A stretch of 64,000 nucleotides of DNA from Branchinecta lynchi (lineage: Eukaryota; Arthropoda; Branchiopoda; Anostraca; Branchinectidae), in contig JAKZAP010000065.1 of NCBI GenBank assembly GCA_023053575.1, forward strand, positions 260,501 through 324,500, read 5' to 3'. The notes under the pieces were generated by a model that worked only from the letters and a program-made list of their open reading frames with translations, made no database searches and had not been told where the DNA came from. Position numbers and translations under genes: made by a program. Every line of letters begins with the position of its first letter. Position 1 is the first letter of the stretch. Below are positions 12,850 through 26,500 of the stretch, in pieces.

Positions 12850-14899
12850 TTTTCCCACAAGGATTGTTTTCTCACAAGGTTTGCTTTCCCACTGTGTTGG
12901 TTTTCCCAAAAGGTTCGCTTTCCCGCAAGGTTGGTTTTCCCACAAGGTTAGTTTTCCCGCAAGGTTTGTTTTCCCACAAGGTTTGTTTTCCCACTGTGTT
13001 GGTTTTCCCAAAAGGTTCGCTTTCCCACAAGGTTGGTTTTCCCACAAGGTTGGTTTTCCCACAAGGTTGGTTTTCCCGTAGGGTTGCTTTCCCCATAAGG
13101 TTGGTTTTCCCACAAGGTTTTTTTTCCCGCAGGGTTTGTTTTCCCACAAGGTTAGTTTTCCCGCAAGGTTTGTTTTCCCACAAGGTTAGTTTTCCCACAA
13201 GGTTTGTTTCCCCACAAGGTTTGTTTCCCCACAAGGTTTGTTTTCCCACAAGGATTGTTTTCTCACAAGGTTTGTTTTCCCACTGTGTTGGTTTTCCCAA
13301 AAGGTTCGCTTTCCCGCAAGGTTGGTTTTCCCCCAAGGTTGGTTTTCCCGCAGGGTTTGTTTTCCCACAAGGTTAGTTTTCCCGCAAGGTTTGTTTCCCC
13401 ACAAGGTTTGTTTTCCCACAAGGTTTGTTTTCCCACTGTGTTGGTTTTCCCAAAAGGTTCGCTTTCCCACAAGGTTGGTTTTCCCACAAGGTTGGTTTTC
13501 CCACAAGGTTGGTTTTCCCGCAGTGTTGCTTTCCCCATAAGGTTGGTTTTCCCACAAGGTTTGTTTTCTCACAAGGTTTGTTTTCCCACTAGGTTCTTTT
13601 TCCCACTAGGTTGGTTTTCCCACAAGGTTTGTTTTCCCACAAGCTTTGTTTTCCCCCAAGGTTGTTTTTCCCACTAGGTTGGTTTTCCCACAAGGTTTGT
13701 TTTCCCACAAGCTTTGTTTTCCCCCAAGGTTGGTTTTCCCAAAGGTTGGTTTACCCACAAGGTTTGTTTTCCCACTGTGTTGGTTTTCCCAAAAGGTTCG
13801 CTTTCCCGCAAGGTTGGTTTTCCCACAAGGTTTGTTTCCCCACAAGGTTTGTTTTCCCACAAGGTTTGTTTTCCCACAAGGTTTGTTTTCCCACTGTGTT
13901 GGTTTTCCCAAAAGGTTCGCTTTCCCAAAAGGTTGGTTTTCCCACAAGGTTGGTTTTCCCACAAGGTTGGTTTTCCCGCAGGGTTGCTTTCCCCATAAGG
14001 TTGGTTTTCCCAAAAGGTTCGCTTTCCCGCAAGGCTGGTTTTCCCACAAGGTTTGTTTCCCCACAATGTTTGTTTTCTCACAAGGTTTGTTTTCCCACAA
14101 GGTTGGTTTTCCCGAAAGGTTTGTTTCCCCACAAGGTTGGTTTTCCCACAAGGCTGGTTTTCCCGCAGGGTTTGTTTTCCCACAAGGTTAGTTTTCCCGC
14201 AAGGTTTGTTTTCCCACAAGGTTTGTTTTCCCACAAGGTTTGTTTTCCCACAAGGTTTGTTTTGCCACAAGGTTGGTTTTCCAGAAAGGTTTGTTTACCC
14301 ACAAGGTTGGTTTTCCCACAAGGTTTGTTTTCCCGCAGGGTTTGTTTTCCCACAAGGTTAGTTTTCCCGCAAGGTTTGTTTTCCCACAAGGTTAGTTTTC
14401 CCACAAGGTTTGTTTCCCCACAAGGTTTGTTTCCCCACAAGGTTTGTTTTCCCACAAGTATTGTTTTCCCACAAGGTTTGTTTTCCCACTGTGTTGGTTT
14501 TCCCAAAAGGTTCGCTTTCCCGCAAGGTTGGTTTTCCCATAAGGTTGGTTTTCCCGCAGGGTTTGTTTCCCCATAAGGTTGGTTTTCCCAAAAGGTTTGT
14601 TTTCTCACAAGGTTTCTTTTCCCACTAGGTTGGTTTTCCCACAAGGTTTGTTTTCCCACAAGGTTTGTTTACCCACAAGGTTTGTTTTTCCCCAAGGTTG
14701 GTTTTCCCGCAAGGTTGGTTTTCCCATAAGGTTGGTTTTCCCACAAGGTTGGTTTTCCCGCAAGGTTAGTTTTCCCACAAGGTCTGATTTAACACAATGT
14801 TTGTTTTCCCACAAGGTTGGTTTTCCCGAAAGGTTTGTTTCCCCACAAGGTTGGTTTTCCCACAAGGTTGGTTTTCCCGCAGGGTTTGTTTTCCCACAA

Positions 14900-17580
14900 G
14901 GTTAGTTTTCCCGCAAGGTTTGTTTTCCCACAAGGCTGGTTTTCCCGAAAGGTTTGTTTCAACACAAGGTTGGTTTTCCCACAAGGTTGGTTTTCCCGCA
15001 GGGTTTGTTTTCCCACAAGGTTAGTTTTCCCGCAAGGTTTGTTTCCCCACAAGGTTTGTTTTCCCACAAGGTTTGTTTTCCCACTGTGTTGGTTTTCGCA
15101 AAAGGTTCGCTTTCCCACAAGGTTGGTTTTCCCACAAGGTTGGTTTTCCCACAAGGTTGGTTTTCCCGCAGGGTTGCTTTCCCCATAAGGTTGGTTTTCC
15201 CACAAGATATGTTTTCCCACAAGGTTTGTTTCCCCACAAGGTTTGTTTCCCCACAAGGTTTGTTTCCCCACAAGGTTTGTTTTCCCACAAGGATTGTTTT
15301 CTCACAAGGTTTGTTTCCCCACAAGGTTTGTTTCCCCACAAGGTTTGTTTTCCCACAAGGTTAGCTTTCCCACAAGGTTTGTTTCCCCACAAGGTTTGTT
15401 TCCCCACAAGGTTTGTTTTCCCACAAGGATTGTTTTCTCACAAGGTTTGTTTTCCCACTGTGTTGGTTTTCCCAAGAGGTTCGCTTTCCCGCAAGGTTCG
15501 CTTTCCCGCAAGGTTGGTTTTCCCACAAGGTTTGTTTTCTCACAAGGTTTGTTTTCCCACTAGGTTGTTTTTCCCACTAGGTTGGTTTTCCCACAAGGTA
15601 TGTTTTCCCACAAGCTTTGTTTTCCCCCAAGGTTGGTTTTCCCGCAGGGTTTGTTTTCCCACAAGGTTAGTTTTCCCGCAAGGTTTGTTTCCCCACAAGG
15701 TTTGTTTTCCCACAAGGTTTGTTTTCCCACTGTGTTGGTTTTCGCAAAAGGTTCGCTTTCCCACAAGGTTGGTTTTCCCACAAGGTTGGTTTTCCCACAA
15801 GGTTGGTTTTCCCGCAGGGTTGCTTTCCCCATAAGGTTGGTTTTCCCACAAGGTTTGTTTTCCCACAAGGTTTGTTTCCCCACAAGGTTTGTTTCCCCAC
15901 AAGGTTTGTTTCCCCACAAGGTTTGTTTTCCCACAAGGATTGTTTTCTCACAAGGTTTGTTTCCCCACAAGGTTTGTTTCCCCACAAGGTTTGTTTTCCC
16001 ACAAGGTTAGTTTTCCCACAAGGTTTGTTTCCCCACAAGGTTTGTTTCCCCACAAGGTTTGTTTTCCCACAAGGATTGTTTTCTCACAAGGTTTGTTTTC
16101 CCACTGTGTTGGTTTTCCCAAGAGGTTCGCTTTCCCGCAAGGTTCGCTTTCCCGCAAGGTTGGTTTTCCCACAAGGTTTGTTTTCTCACAAGGTTTGTTT
16201 TCCCACTAGGTTTGTTTCCCCACAAGGTTAGTTTTCTCACAAGGTTTGTTTTCCCACAAGGTTTGTTTCCCCACAAGGTTTGTTTCCCCACAAGGTTTGT
16301 TTTCCCACAAGGATTGTTTTCTCACAAGTTTTGTTTTCCCACTGTGTTGGTTTTCCCAAGAGGTTCGCTTTCCCGCAAGGTTCGCTTTCCCGCAAGGTTG
16401 GTTTTCCCACAAGGTTTATTTTCTCACAAGGTTTGTTTTCCCACTAGGTTTGTTTCCCCACAAGGTTTGTTTTCTCACAAGGTTTGTTTTCCCACAAGGT
16501 TTGTTTTCCCACAAGGTTTGTTTTCCCACAAGGTTTGTTTTGCCACAAGGTTGGTTTTCCAGAAAGGTTTGTTTCCCCACAAGGTTGGTTTTCCCACAAG
16601 GTTTGTTTTCCCGCAGGGTTTGTTTTCCCACAAGGTTAGTTTTCCCGCAAGGTTTGTTTTCCCACAAGGTTAGTTTTCCCACAAGGTTTGTTTCCCCACA
16701 AGGTTTGTTTTCCCACAAGGATTGTTTTCTCACAAGGTTTGTTTTCCCACTGTGTTGGTTTTCCCAAAAGGTTCGCTTTCCCGCAAGGTTGGTTTTCCCA
16801 CAAGGTTGGTTTTCCCTCAGGGTTTGTTTCCCCATAAGGTTGGTTTTCCCACAAGGTTTGTTTTCTCACAAGGTTTGTTTTCCCACTAGGTTGGTTTTCC
16901 CACAAGGTTTGTTTTCCCACAAGGTTTGTTTTCCCCCAAGGTTTGTTTTCCCCCAAGGTTGGTTTTCCCGCAAGGTTGGTTTTCCCACAAGGTTGGTTTT
17001 CCCGCAAGGTTAGTTTTCCCACAAGGTCTGATTTAACACAATGTTTGTTTTCCCACAAGGTTGGTTTTCCCGAAAGGTTTGTTTCCCCACAAGGTTGGTT
17101 TTTCCACAAGGTTGGTTTTCCCGCAGGGTTTGTTTTCCCACAAGGTTAGTTTTCCCGCAAGGTTTGTTTTCCCACAAGGTTGGTTTTCCCGAAAGGTTTG
17201 TTTCCCCACAAGGTTGGTTTTCCCACAAGGTTGGTTTTCCCGCAGGGTTTGTTTTCCCATAAGGTTGGTTTTCCCACAAGGTTGGTTTTCCCGCAAGGTT
17301 GGTTTTCCCACAAGGTTGGTTTTCCCGCAAGGTTAGTTTTCCCACAAGGTCTGATTTAACACAATGTTTGTTTTCCCACAAGGTTGGTTTTCCCGAAAGG
17401 TTTGTTTCCCCACAAGGTTGGTTTTTCCACAAGGTTGGTTTTCCCGCAGGGTTTGTTTTCCCACAAGGTTAGTTTTCCCGCAAGGTTTGTTTTCCCACAA
17501 GGTTGGTTTTCCCGAAAGGTTTGTTTCCCCACAAGGTTGGTTTTCCCACAAGGTTGGTTTTCCCGCAGGGTTTGTTTTCC
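14900..17580 (+). repeat. 2,992-bp duplication, copy 1
   Basis: Variant order here reappears 2,992 bp downstream (176 units exactly), for example 15073-15834 at 18065-18826 and 16246-17013 at 19238-20005. One difference noticed is G at 16945 against T at 19937. Copy 1 has an extra 34 bp near 17.30 kb, and beyond that the copies align at an offset of 2,958. In the right arm this segment is present once (about 38.2-40.9 kb, inverted). Limits are approximate to some tens of bases. Confidence 0.85.
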
Positions 17581-17655
17581 CATAAGGTTGGTTTTCCCAC
17601 AAGGTTGGTTTTCCCGCAAGGTTAGTTTTCCCACAAGGTCTGATTTAACACAATG
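17029..17655 (+). repeat. Tandem units of about 0.3 kb marked by GATTTAACAC
   Basis: The marker TGATTTAACACAATG occurs at 17029-17043, 17352-17366 and 17641-17655, spaced 323 (19 units) and 289 bp (17 units). The corresponding part of copy 2 has two (20021-20035 and 20310-20324, 289 bp apart). The spacings are whole numbers of 17-bp units, so copy number changed without loss of register. Confidence 0.85.
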
Positions 17656-17889
17656 TTTGTTTTCCCACAAGGTTGGTTTTCCCGAAAGGTTTGTTTCCCC
17701 ACAAGGTTCGCTTTCCCGCAAGGTTCGCTTTCCCGCAAGGTTGGTTTTCCCACAAGGTTTATTTTCTCACAAGGTTTGTTTTCCCACTAGGTTTGTTTCC
17801 CCACAAGGTTTGTTTTCTCACAAGGTTTGTTTTCCCACAAGGTTTGTTTTCCCACAAGGTTTGTTTTCCCACAAGGTTTGTTTTGCCAC

Positions 17890-20540
17890 AAGGTTGGTTT
17901 TCCCGCAAGGTTTGTTTTCCCACAAGGCTGGTTTTCCCGAAAGGTTTGTTTCAACACAAGGTTGGTTTTCCCACAAGGTTGGTTTTCCCGCAGGGTTTGT
18001 TTTCCCACAAGGTTAGTTTTCCCGCAAGGTTTGTTTCCCCACAAGGTTTGTTTTCCCACAAGGTTTGTTTTCCCACTGTGTTGGTTTTCGCAAAAGGTTC
18101 GCTTTCCCACAAGGTTGGTTTTCCCACAAGGTTGGTTTTCCCACAAGGTTGGTTTTCCCGCAGGGTTGCTTTCCCCATAAGGTTGGTTTTCCCACAAGAT
18201 ATGTTTTCCCACAAGGTTTGTTTCCCCACAAGGTTTGTTTCCCCACAAGGTTTGTTTCCCCACAAGGTTTGTTTTCCCACAAGGATTGTTTTCTCACAAG
18301 GTTTGTTTCCCCACAAGGTTTGTTTCCCCACAAGGTTTGTTTTCCCACAAGGTTAGCTTTCCCACAAGGTTTGTTTCCCCACAAGGTTTGTTTCCCCACA
18401 AGGTTTGTTTTCCCACAAGGATTGTTTTCTCACAAGGTTTGTTTTCCCACTGTGTTGGTTTTCCCAAGAGGTTCGCTTTCCCGCAAGGTTCGCTTTCCCG
18501 CAAGGTTGGTTTTCCCACAAGGTTTGTTTTCTCACAAGGTTTGTTTTCCCACTAGGTTGTTTTTCCCACTAGGTTGGTTTTCCCACAAGGTATGTTTTCC
18601 CACAAGCTTTGTTTTCCCCCAAGGTTGGTTTTCCCGCAGGGTTTGTTTTCCCACAAGGTTAGTTTTCCCGCAAGGTTTGTTTCCCCACAAGGTTTGTTTT
18701 CCCACAAGGTTTGTTTTCCCACTGTGTTGGTTTTCGCAAAAGGTTCGCTTTCCCACAAGGTTGGTTTTCCCACAAGGTTGGTTTTCCCACAAGGTTGGTT
18801 TTCCCGCAGGGTTGCTTTCCCCATAAGGTTGGTTTTCCCACAAGGTTTGTTTTCCCACAAGGTTTGTTTCCCCACAAGGTTTGTTTCCCCACAAGGTTTG
18901 TTTCCCCACAAGGTTTGTTTTCCCACAAGGATTGTTTTCTCACAAGGTTTGTTTCCCCACAAGGTTTGTTTCCCCACAAGGTTTGTTTTCCCACAAGGTT
19001 AGTTTTCCCACAAGGTTTGTTTCCCCACAAGGTTTGTTTCCCCACAAGGTTTGTTTTCCCACAAGGATTGTTTTCTCACAAGGTTTGTTTTCCCACTGTG
19101 TTGGTTTTCCCAAGAGGTTCGCTTTCCCGCAAGGTTCGCTTTCCCGCAAGGTTGGTTTTCCCACAAGGTTTGTTTTCTCACAAGGTTTGTTTTCCCACTA
19201 GGTTTGTTTCCCCACAAGGTTAGTTTTCTCACAAGGTTTGTTTTCCCACAAGGTTTGTTTCCCCACAAGGTTTGTTTCCCCACAAGGTTTGTTTTCCCAC
19301 AAGGATTGTTTTCTCACAAGTTTTGTTTTCCCACTGTGTTGGTTTTCCCAAGAGGTTCGCTTTCCCGCAAGGTTCGCTTTCCCGCAAGGTTGGTTTTCCC
19401 ACAAGGTTTATTTTCTCACAAGGTTTGTTTTCCCACTAGGTTTGTTTCCCCACAAGGTTTGTTTTCTCACAAGGTTTGTTTTCCCACAAGGTTTGTTTTC
19501 CCACAAGGTTTGTTTTCCCACAAGGTTTGTTTTGCCACAAGGTTGGTTTTCCAGAAAGGTTTGTTTCCCCACAAGGTTGGTTTTCCCACAAGGTTTGTTT
19601 TCCCGCAGGGTTTGTTTTCCCACAAGGTTAGTTTTCCCGCAAGGTTTGTTTTCCCACAAGGTTAGTTTTCCCACAAGGTTTGTTTCCCCACAAGGTTTGT
19701 TTTCCCACAAGGATTGTTTTCTCACAAGGTTTGTTTTCCCACTGTGTTGGTTTTCCCAAAAGGTTCGCTTTCCCGCAAGGTTGGTTTTCCCACAAGGTTG
19801 GTTTTCCCTCAGGGTTTGTTTCCCCATAAGGTTGGTTTTCCCACAAGGTTTGTTTTCTCACAAGGTTTGTTTTCCCACTAGGTTGGTTTTCCCACAAGGT
19901 TTGTTTTCCCACAAGGTTTGTTTTCCCCCAAGGTTTTTTTTCCCCCAAGGTTGGTTTTCCCGCAAGGTTGGTTTTCCCACAAGGTTGGTTTTCCCGCAAG
20001 GTTAGTTTTCCCACAAGGTCTGATTTAACACAATGTTTGTTTTCCCACAAGGTTGGTTTTCCCGAAAGGTTTGTTTCCCCACAAGGTTGGTTTTTCCACA
20101 AGGTTGGTTTTCCCGCAGGGTTTGTTTTCCCACAAGGTTAGTTTTCCCGCAAGGTTTGTTTTCCCACAAGGTTGGTTTTCCCGAAAGGTTTGTTTCCCCA
20201 CAAGGTTGGTTTTCCCACAAGGTTGGTTTTCCCGCAGGGTTTGTTTTCCCATAAGGTTGGTTTTCCCACAAGGTTGGTTTTCCCGCAAGGTTAGTTTTCC
20301 CACAAGGTCTGATTTAACACAATGTTTGTTTTCCCACAAGGTTGGTTTTCCCGAAAGGTTTGTTTCCCCACAAGGTTGGTTTTTCCACAAGGTTGGTTTT
20401 CCCGCAGGGTTTGTTTTCCCACAAGGTTAGTTTTCCCGCAAGGTTTGTTTTCCCACAAGGTTGGTTTTCCCGAAAGGTTTGTTTCCCCACAAGGTTGGTT
20501 TTCCCACAAGGTTGGTTTTCCCGCAGGGTTTGTTTTCCCA
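17890..20540 (+). repeat. 2,992-bp duplication, copy 2
   Basis: Direct copy of about 14900-17580. It is recognisable by the rare units CAAGGCTGGTTTTCCCGAAA followed by GTTTCAACACAAGG (17915-17960, matching 14923-14968) and by CACAAGATATGTTTTCC (18194-18210, matching 15202-15218). The stretch between the copies, about 17700-17890, resembles 16370-16550, so the duplication joint is not simple. Confidence 0.85.
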
Positions 20541-23500
20541 CAAGGTTAGTTTTCCCGCAAGGTTTGTTCCCCCACAAGGTTTGTTTTCCCACTGTGTTGG
20601 TTTTTCCAAAAGGTTCGCTTTCCCACAAGGTTGGTTTTCCCACAAGGTTGGTTTTCGCACAAGGTTGGTTTTCCCGCAGGGTTGCTTTCCCACAAGGTTC
20701 GTTTTCCCACAAGGTTGGTTTTCCCACAAGGTTGGTTTTCCCGCAGGGTTGCTTTCCCCATAAGGTTGGTTTTCCCACAAGGTTTGTTTTCTCACAAGGT
20801 TTGTTTTCCCACAAGGTTAGTTTTCCCGCAAGGTTTGTTTCCCCACAAGGTTTGTTTTCCCACAAGGATTGTTTTCTCACAAGGTTTGTTTTCCCACTAG
20901 GTTTGTTTCCCCACAAGGTTTGTTTTCCCCACAAGGTTGGTTTTCCCGCAAGGTTGGTTTTCCCACAAGGTTTGTGTTCCCACTGTGTTGGTTTTCCCAA
21001 AAGGTTCGCTTTCCCACAAGGTTGGTTTTCCCACAAGGTTGGTTTTCCCGCAGGGTTGCTTTCCCCATAAGGTTTGTTTTCCCACAAGGTTTGTTTTCCC
21101 ACAAGGTTTGTTTTCCCACAAGGTTGGTTTTCCCACAGGGTTGGTTTTCCCGCAGGGTTTGTTTTCCCACAAGGTTATTTTCCCCGCAAGGTTTGTTTCC
21201 CCCCAAGGTTTGTTTTCCCACAAGGATTTTTTTCTCACAAGGTTTATTTTCCCACTAGGTTTGTTTCCCCACAAGGTTAGTTTTCCCACAAGGTTTGTTT
21301 TCCCCCAAGGTTGGTTTTCCCGCAAGGTTGGTTTTCCCACAAGGTTTTTTTTTCCACTGTGTTGGTTTTCCCAAAAGGTTCGCTTTCCCACAAGGTTGGT
21401 TTTCCCACAAGTTTGGTTTTCCCGCAGGGTTGCTTTCCCCATAAGGTTGGTTTTCCCACAGGGTTTGTTTTCTCACAAGGTTTGTTTTCCAACTAGGTTG
21501 TTTTTCCCACTAGGTTGGTTTTCCCACAAGGTTTGTTTTCCCACAAGCTTTGTTTTCCCCCAAGGTTGGTTTTCCGGCAAGGTTGGTTTTCCCACAAGGT
21601 TTGTTTTCCCACTGTGTTTGTTTCCCCACAAGGTTTGTTTTCCCATAAGATTTGTTTTCCCACAAGGTTTGTTTTCCCATAAGGTTTGTTTTCCCACAAG
21701 GTTTGTTTTCCCACAAGGTTGGTTTTCCCGAAAGGTTGGTTTTCCCACAAGGTTTGTTTTCTCACAAGGTTTGTTTTCCCACTAGGTTTGTTTCCCCACA
21801 AGGTTTGTTTTCTCACAAGGTTTGTTTTCCCACAAGGTTTGTTTCCCCACAAGGTTTGTTTCCCCACAAGGTTTGTTTTCCCACAAGGATTGTTTTATCA
21901 CAAGGTTTGTTTTCCCACTGTGTTGGTTTTCCCAAGAGGTTCGCTTTCCCGCAAGGTTGGTTTTCCCACAAGGTTTGTTTTCTCACAAGGTTTGTTTTTC
22001 CCACTAGGTTTGTTTCCCCACAAGGTTTGTTTTCTCACAAGGTTTGTTTTCCCACAAGGTTTGTTTTCCCACAAGGTTTGTTTTCCCACAAGGTTGGTTT
22101 TCCAGAAAGGTTTGTTTCCCCACAAGGTTGGTTTTCCCACAAGGTTTGTTTCCCCACAAGGTTTGTTTTCCCACAAGGATTGTTTTCTCACAAGGTTTGT
22201 TTTCCCACTGTGTTGGTTTTCCCAAGAGGTTCGCTTTCCCGCAAGGTTCGCTTTCCCGCAAGGTTGGTTTTCCCACAAGGTTTGTTTTCTCACAAGGTTT
22301 GTTTTCCCACTAGGTTTGTTTCCCCACAAGGTTTGTTTTCTCACAAGGTTTGTTTTCCCACAAGGTTTGTTTTCCCACAAGGTTTGTTTTCCCACAAGGT
22401 TTGTTTTCCCACAAGGTTTGTTTTGCCACAAGGTTGGTTTTCCAGAAAGGTTTGTTTCCCCACAAGGTTGGTTTTCCCACAAGGTTTGTTTCCCCACAAG
22501 GTTTGTTTTCCCACAAGGATTGTTTTCTCACAAGGTTTGTTTTCCCACTGTGTTGGTTTTCCCAAGAGGTTCGCTTTCCCGCAAGGTTCGCTTTCCCGCA
22601 ATTTTGGTTTTCCCACAAGGTTTGTTTTCTCACAAGGTTTGTTTTCCCACTAGGTTTGTTTCCCCACAAGGTTTGTTTTCTCACAAGGTTTGTTTTCCCA
22701 CAAGGTTTGTTTCCCCACAAGGTTTGTTTCCCCACAAGGTTTGTTTTCCCACAAGGATTGTTTTCTCACAAGGTATGTTTTCCCACTGTGTTGGTTTTCC
22801 CAAGAGGTTCGCTTTCCCGCAAGGTTCGCTTTCCCGCAAGGTTGGTTTTACCACAAGGTTTGTTTTCTCACAAGGTTTGTTTTCCCACTAGGTTTGTTTC
22901 CCCACAAGGTTGGTTTTCCCACAAGGTTGGTTTTCCCGCAGGGTTGCTTTCCCCATAAGGTTGGTTTTCCCACAAGGTTTGTTTTCTCACAAGGTTGTTT
23001 TTCCCACAAGGTTTGTTTTCTCACAAGGTTTGTTTTTCCCACTAGGTTTGTTTCCCCACAAGGTTTGTTTTCTCACAAGGTTTGTTTTCCCACAAGGTTT
23101 GTTTTCCCACAAGGTTTGTTTTCCCACAAGGTTTGTTTTGCCACAAGGTTGTTTTTCCAGAAAGGTTTGTTTCCCCACAAGGTTGGTTTTCCCACAAGGT
23201 TTGTTTCCCCACAAGGTTTGTTTTCCCACAAGGATTGTTTTCTCACAAGGTTTGTTTTCCCACTGTGTTGGTTTTCCCAAGAGGTTCGCTTTCCCGCAAG
23301 GTTCGCTTTCCCGCAAGGTTGGTTTTCCCACAAGGTTTGTTTTCTCACAAGGTTTGTTTTCCCACTAGGTTTGTTTCCCCACAAGGTTGGTTTTCCCGCA
23401 GGGTTTGCTGTCCCCATAAGGTTGGTTTCCCCACAAGGTTGGTTTTCCCACAAGGTTGGTTTTCCCGCAGGGTTTGTTTTCCCACAAGGTTAGTTTTCCC

Positions 23501-26500
23501 GCAAGGTTTGTTTCCCCACAAGGTTTGTTTTCCCACAAGGTTTGTTTTCCCACTGTGTTGGTTTTCCCAAAAGGTTCGCTTTCCCAAAAGGTTGGTTTTC
23601 CCACAAGGTTGGTTTTCCCACAAGGTTGGTTTTCCCGCAGGGTTGCTTTCCCCATAAGGTTGGTTTTCCCAAAAGGTTCGCTTTCTCGCAAGGCTGGTTT
23701 TCCCACAAGGTTTGTTTCCCCACAATGTTTGTTTTCTCACAAGGTTTGTTTTCCCACAAGGTTGGTTTTCCCGAAAGGTTTGTTTCCCCACAAGGTTGGT
23801 TTTCCCACAAGGCTGGTTTTCCCGCAGGGTTTGTTTTCCCACAAGGTTAGTTTTCCCGCAAGGTTTGTTTTCCCACAAGGTTAGTTTTCCCACAAGGTTT
23901 GTTTCCCCACAAGGTTTGTTTCCCCACAAGGTTTGTTTTCCCACAAGGATTGTTTTCTCACAAGGTTTGTTTTCCCACTGTGTTGGTTTTCCCAAGAGGT
24001 TCGCTTTCCCGCAAGGTTCGCTTTCCCGCAAGGTTGGTTTTCCCACAAGGTTTGTTTTCTCACAAGGCTTGTTTTCCCACTAGGTTTGTTTCCCCACAAG
24101 GTTTGTTTTCTCACAAGGTTTGTTTTCCCACAAGGTTTGTTTTCCCACAAGGTTTGTTTTCCCACAAGGTTTGTTTTGCCACAAGGTTGGTTTTCCAGAA
24201 AGGTTTGTTTCCCCACAAGGTTGGTTTTCCCATAAGGTTTGTTTTCCCACAAGGTTTGTTTCCCCACAAGGTTTGTTTTCCCACAAGGATTGTTTTCTCA
24301 CAAGGTTTGTTTTCCCACTGTGTTGGTTTTCCCAAAAGGTTCGCTTTCCCGCAAGGTTGGTTTTCCCACAAGGCTGGTTTTCCCGCAGGGTTTGTTTCCC
24401 CATAAGGTTGGTTTTCCCAAAAGGTTTGTTTTCTCACAAGATTTGTTTTCCCACTAGGTTGGTTTTCCCACAAGGTTTGTTTTCCCAAAAGGTTGGTTTT
24501 CCCACAAGGTTTGTTTTCCCACAAGGTTTGTTTACCCACAATGTTTGTTTTCCCACAAGGTTGGTTTTCCCGAAAGGTTTGTTTCCCCACAAGGTTGGTT
24601 TTCCCACAAGGTTGGTTTTCCCGCAGGGTTTGTTTTCCCACAAGGTTAGTTTTCTCACAAGGTTTGTTTTCCCACTGTGTTGGTTTTCCCAAAAGGTTCG
24701 CTTTCCCGCAAGGTTGGTTTTCCCACAAGGCTGGTTTTCCCGCAGGGTTTGTTTCCCCATAAGGTTGGTTTTCCCAAAAGGTTTGTTTTCTCACAAGGTT
24801 TGTTTTCCCACTAGGTTGGTTTTCCCACAAGGTTTGTTTTCCCACAAGGTTGGTTTTCCCACAAGGTTTGTTTTCCCACAAGGTTTGTTTACCCACAATG
24901 TTTGTTTTCCCACAAGGTTGGTTTTCCCGAAAGGTTTGTTTCCCCACAAGGTTGGTTTTCCCACAAGGTTGGTTTTCCCGCAGGGTTTGTTTTCCCACAA
25001 GGTTAGTTTTCCCGCAAGGTTTGTTTTCCCACAAGGTTGGTTTTCCCGAAAGGTTTGTTTCCCCACAAGGTTGGTTTTCCCACAAGGTTGGTTTTCCCGC
25101 AGGGTTTGTTTTCCCACAAGGTTAGTTTTCCCGCAAGGTTTGTTTCCCCACAAGGTTTGTTTTCCCACTGTGTTGGTTTTCCCAAAAGGTTCGCTTTCCC
25201 ACAAGGTTGGTTTTCCCACAAGGTTGGTTTTCCCACAAGGTTGGTTTTCCCGCAGGGTTGCTTTCCCCATGAGGTTGGTTTTTCCACAAGGTTTGTTTTC
25301 TCACAAGGTTTGTTTTCCCACTAGGTTGTTTTTTCCACTAGGTTGGTTTTCCCACAAGGTTTGTTTTCCCACAAGCTTTGTTTTCCCCCAAGGTTGGTTT
25401 TCCGGCAGGGTTTGTTTTCCCACAAGGTTAGTTTTCCCGCAAGGTTTGTTTCCCCATATGGTTTGTTTTCCCACAAGGTTTGTTTTCCCACTGTGTTGGT
25501 TTTCCCAAAAGGTTCGCTTTCCCACAAGGTTGGTTTTCCCACAAGGTTGGTTTTCCCACAAGGTTGGTTTTCCCGCAGGGTTGCTTTCCCCATAAGGTTG
25601 GATTTCCCACAAGGTTTGTTTTCCCACAAGGTTTGTTTCCCCACAAGGTTTGTTTCCCCACAAGGTTTGTTTTCCCACAAGGTTTGTTTTCCCACAAGGA
25701 TTGTTTTCTCACAAGGTTTGTTTTCCCACAAGGTTTGTTTCCCCACAAGGTTTGTTTCCCCACAAGGTTTGTTTTCCCACAAGGTTAGTTTTCCCACAAG
25801 GTTTGTTTCCCCACAAGGTTTGTTTCCCCACAAGGTTTGTTTTCCCACAAGGATTGTTTTCTCACAAGGTTTGTTTTCCCACTGTGTTGGTTTTCCCAAG
25901 AGGTTCGCTTTCCCGCAAGGTTCGCTTTCCCGCAAGGTTGGTTTTCCCACAAGGTTTGTTTTCTCACAAGGTTTGTTTTCCCACTAGGTTTGTTTCCCCA
26001 CAAGGTTTGTTTTCTCACAAGGTTTTTTTTTCCCACAAGGTTTGTTTCCCCACAAGGTTTCTTTCCCCACAAGGTTTGTTTTCCCACAAGGATTGTTTTC
26101 TCACAAGGTTTGTTTTCCCACTGTGTTGGTTTTCCCAAGAGGTTCGCTTTCCCGCAAGGTTGGTTTTCCCACAAGGTTTTTTTTCTCACAAGGTTTGTTT
26201 TCCCACTAGGTTTGTTTCCCCACAAGGTTTGTTTTCTCACAAGGTTTGTTTTCCCACAAGGTTTGTTTTCCCACAAGGTTTGTTTTCCCCACAAGGTTTG
26301 TTTTCCCGCAAGGTTTGTTTTCCCACAAGGTTAGTTTTCCCACAAGGTTTGTTTCCCCACAAGGTTTGTTTTCCCGCAGGGTTTGTTTTCCCACAAGGTT
26401 AGTTTTCCCGCAAGGTTTGTTTTCCCACAAGGTTAGTTTTCCCACAAGGTTTGTTTCCCCCACAAGGTTTGTTTCCCCACAAGGTTTGTTTTCCCACAAG

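Noticed and set aside
17029..17043. Transposon target or replication-origin box at GATTTAACAC
   Set aside because: It is one variant unit in register with the array. TTAA alone is not evidence of insertion and no flanking element exists.
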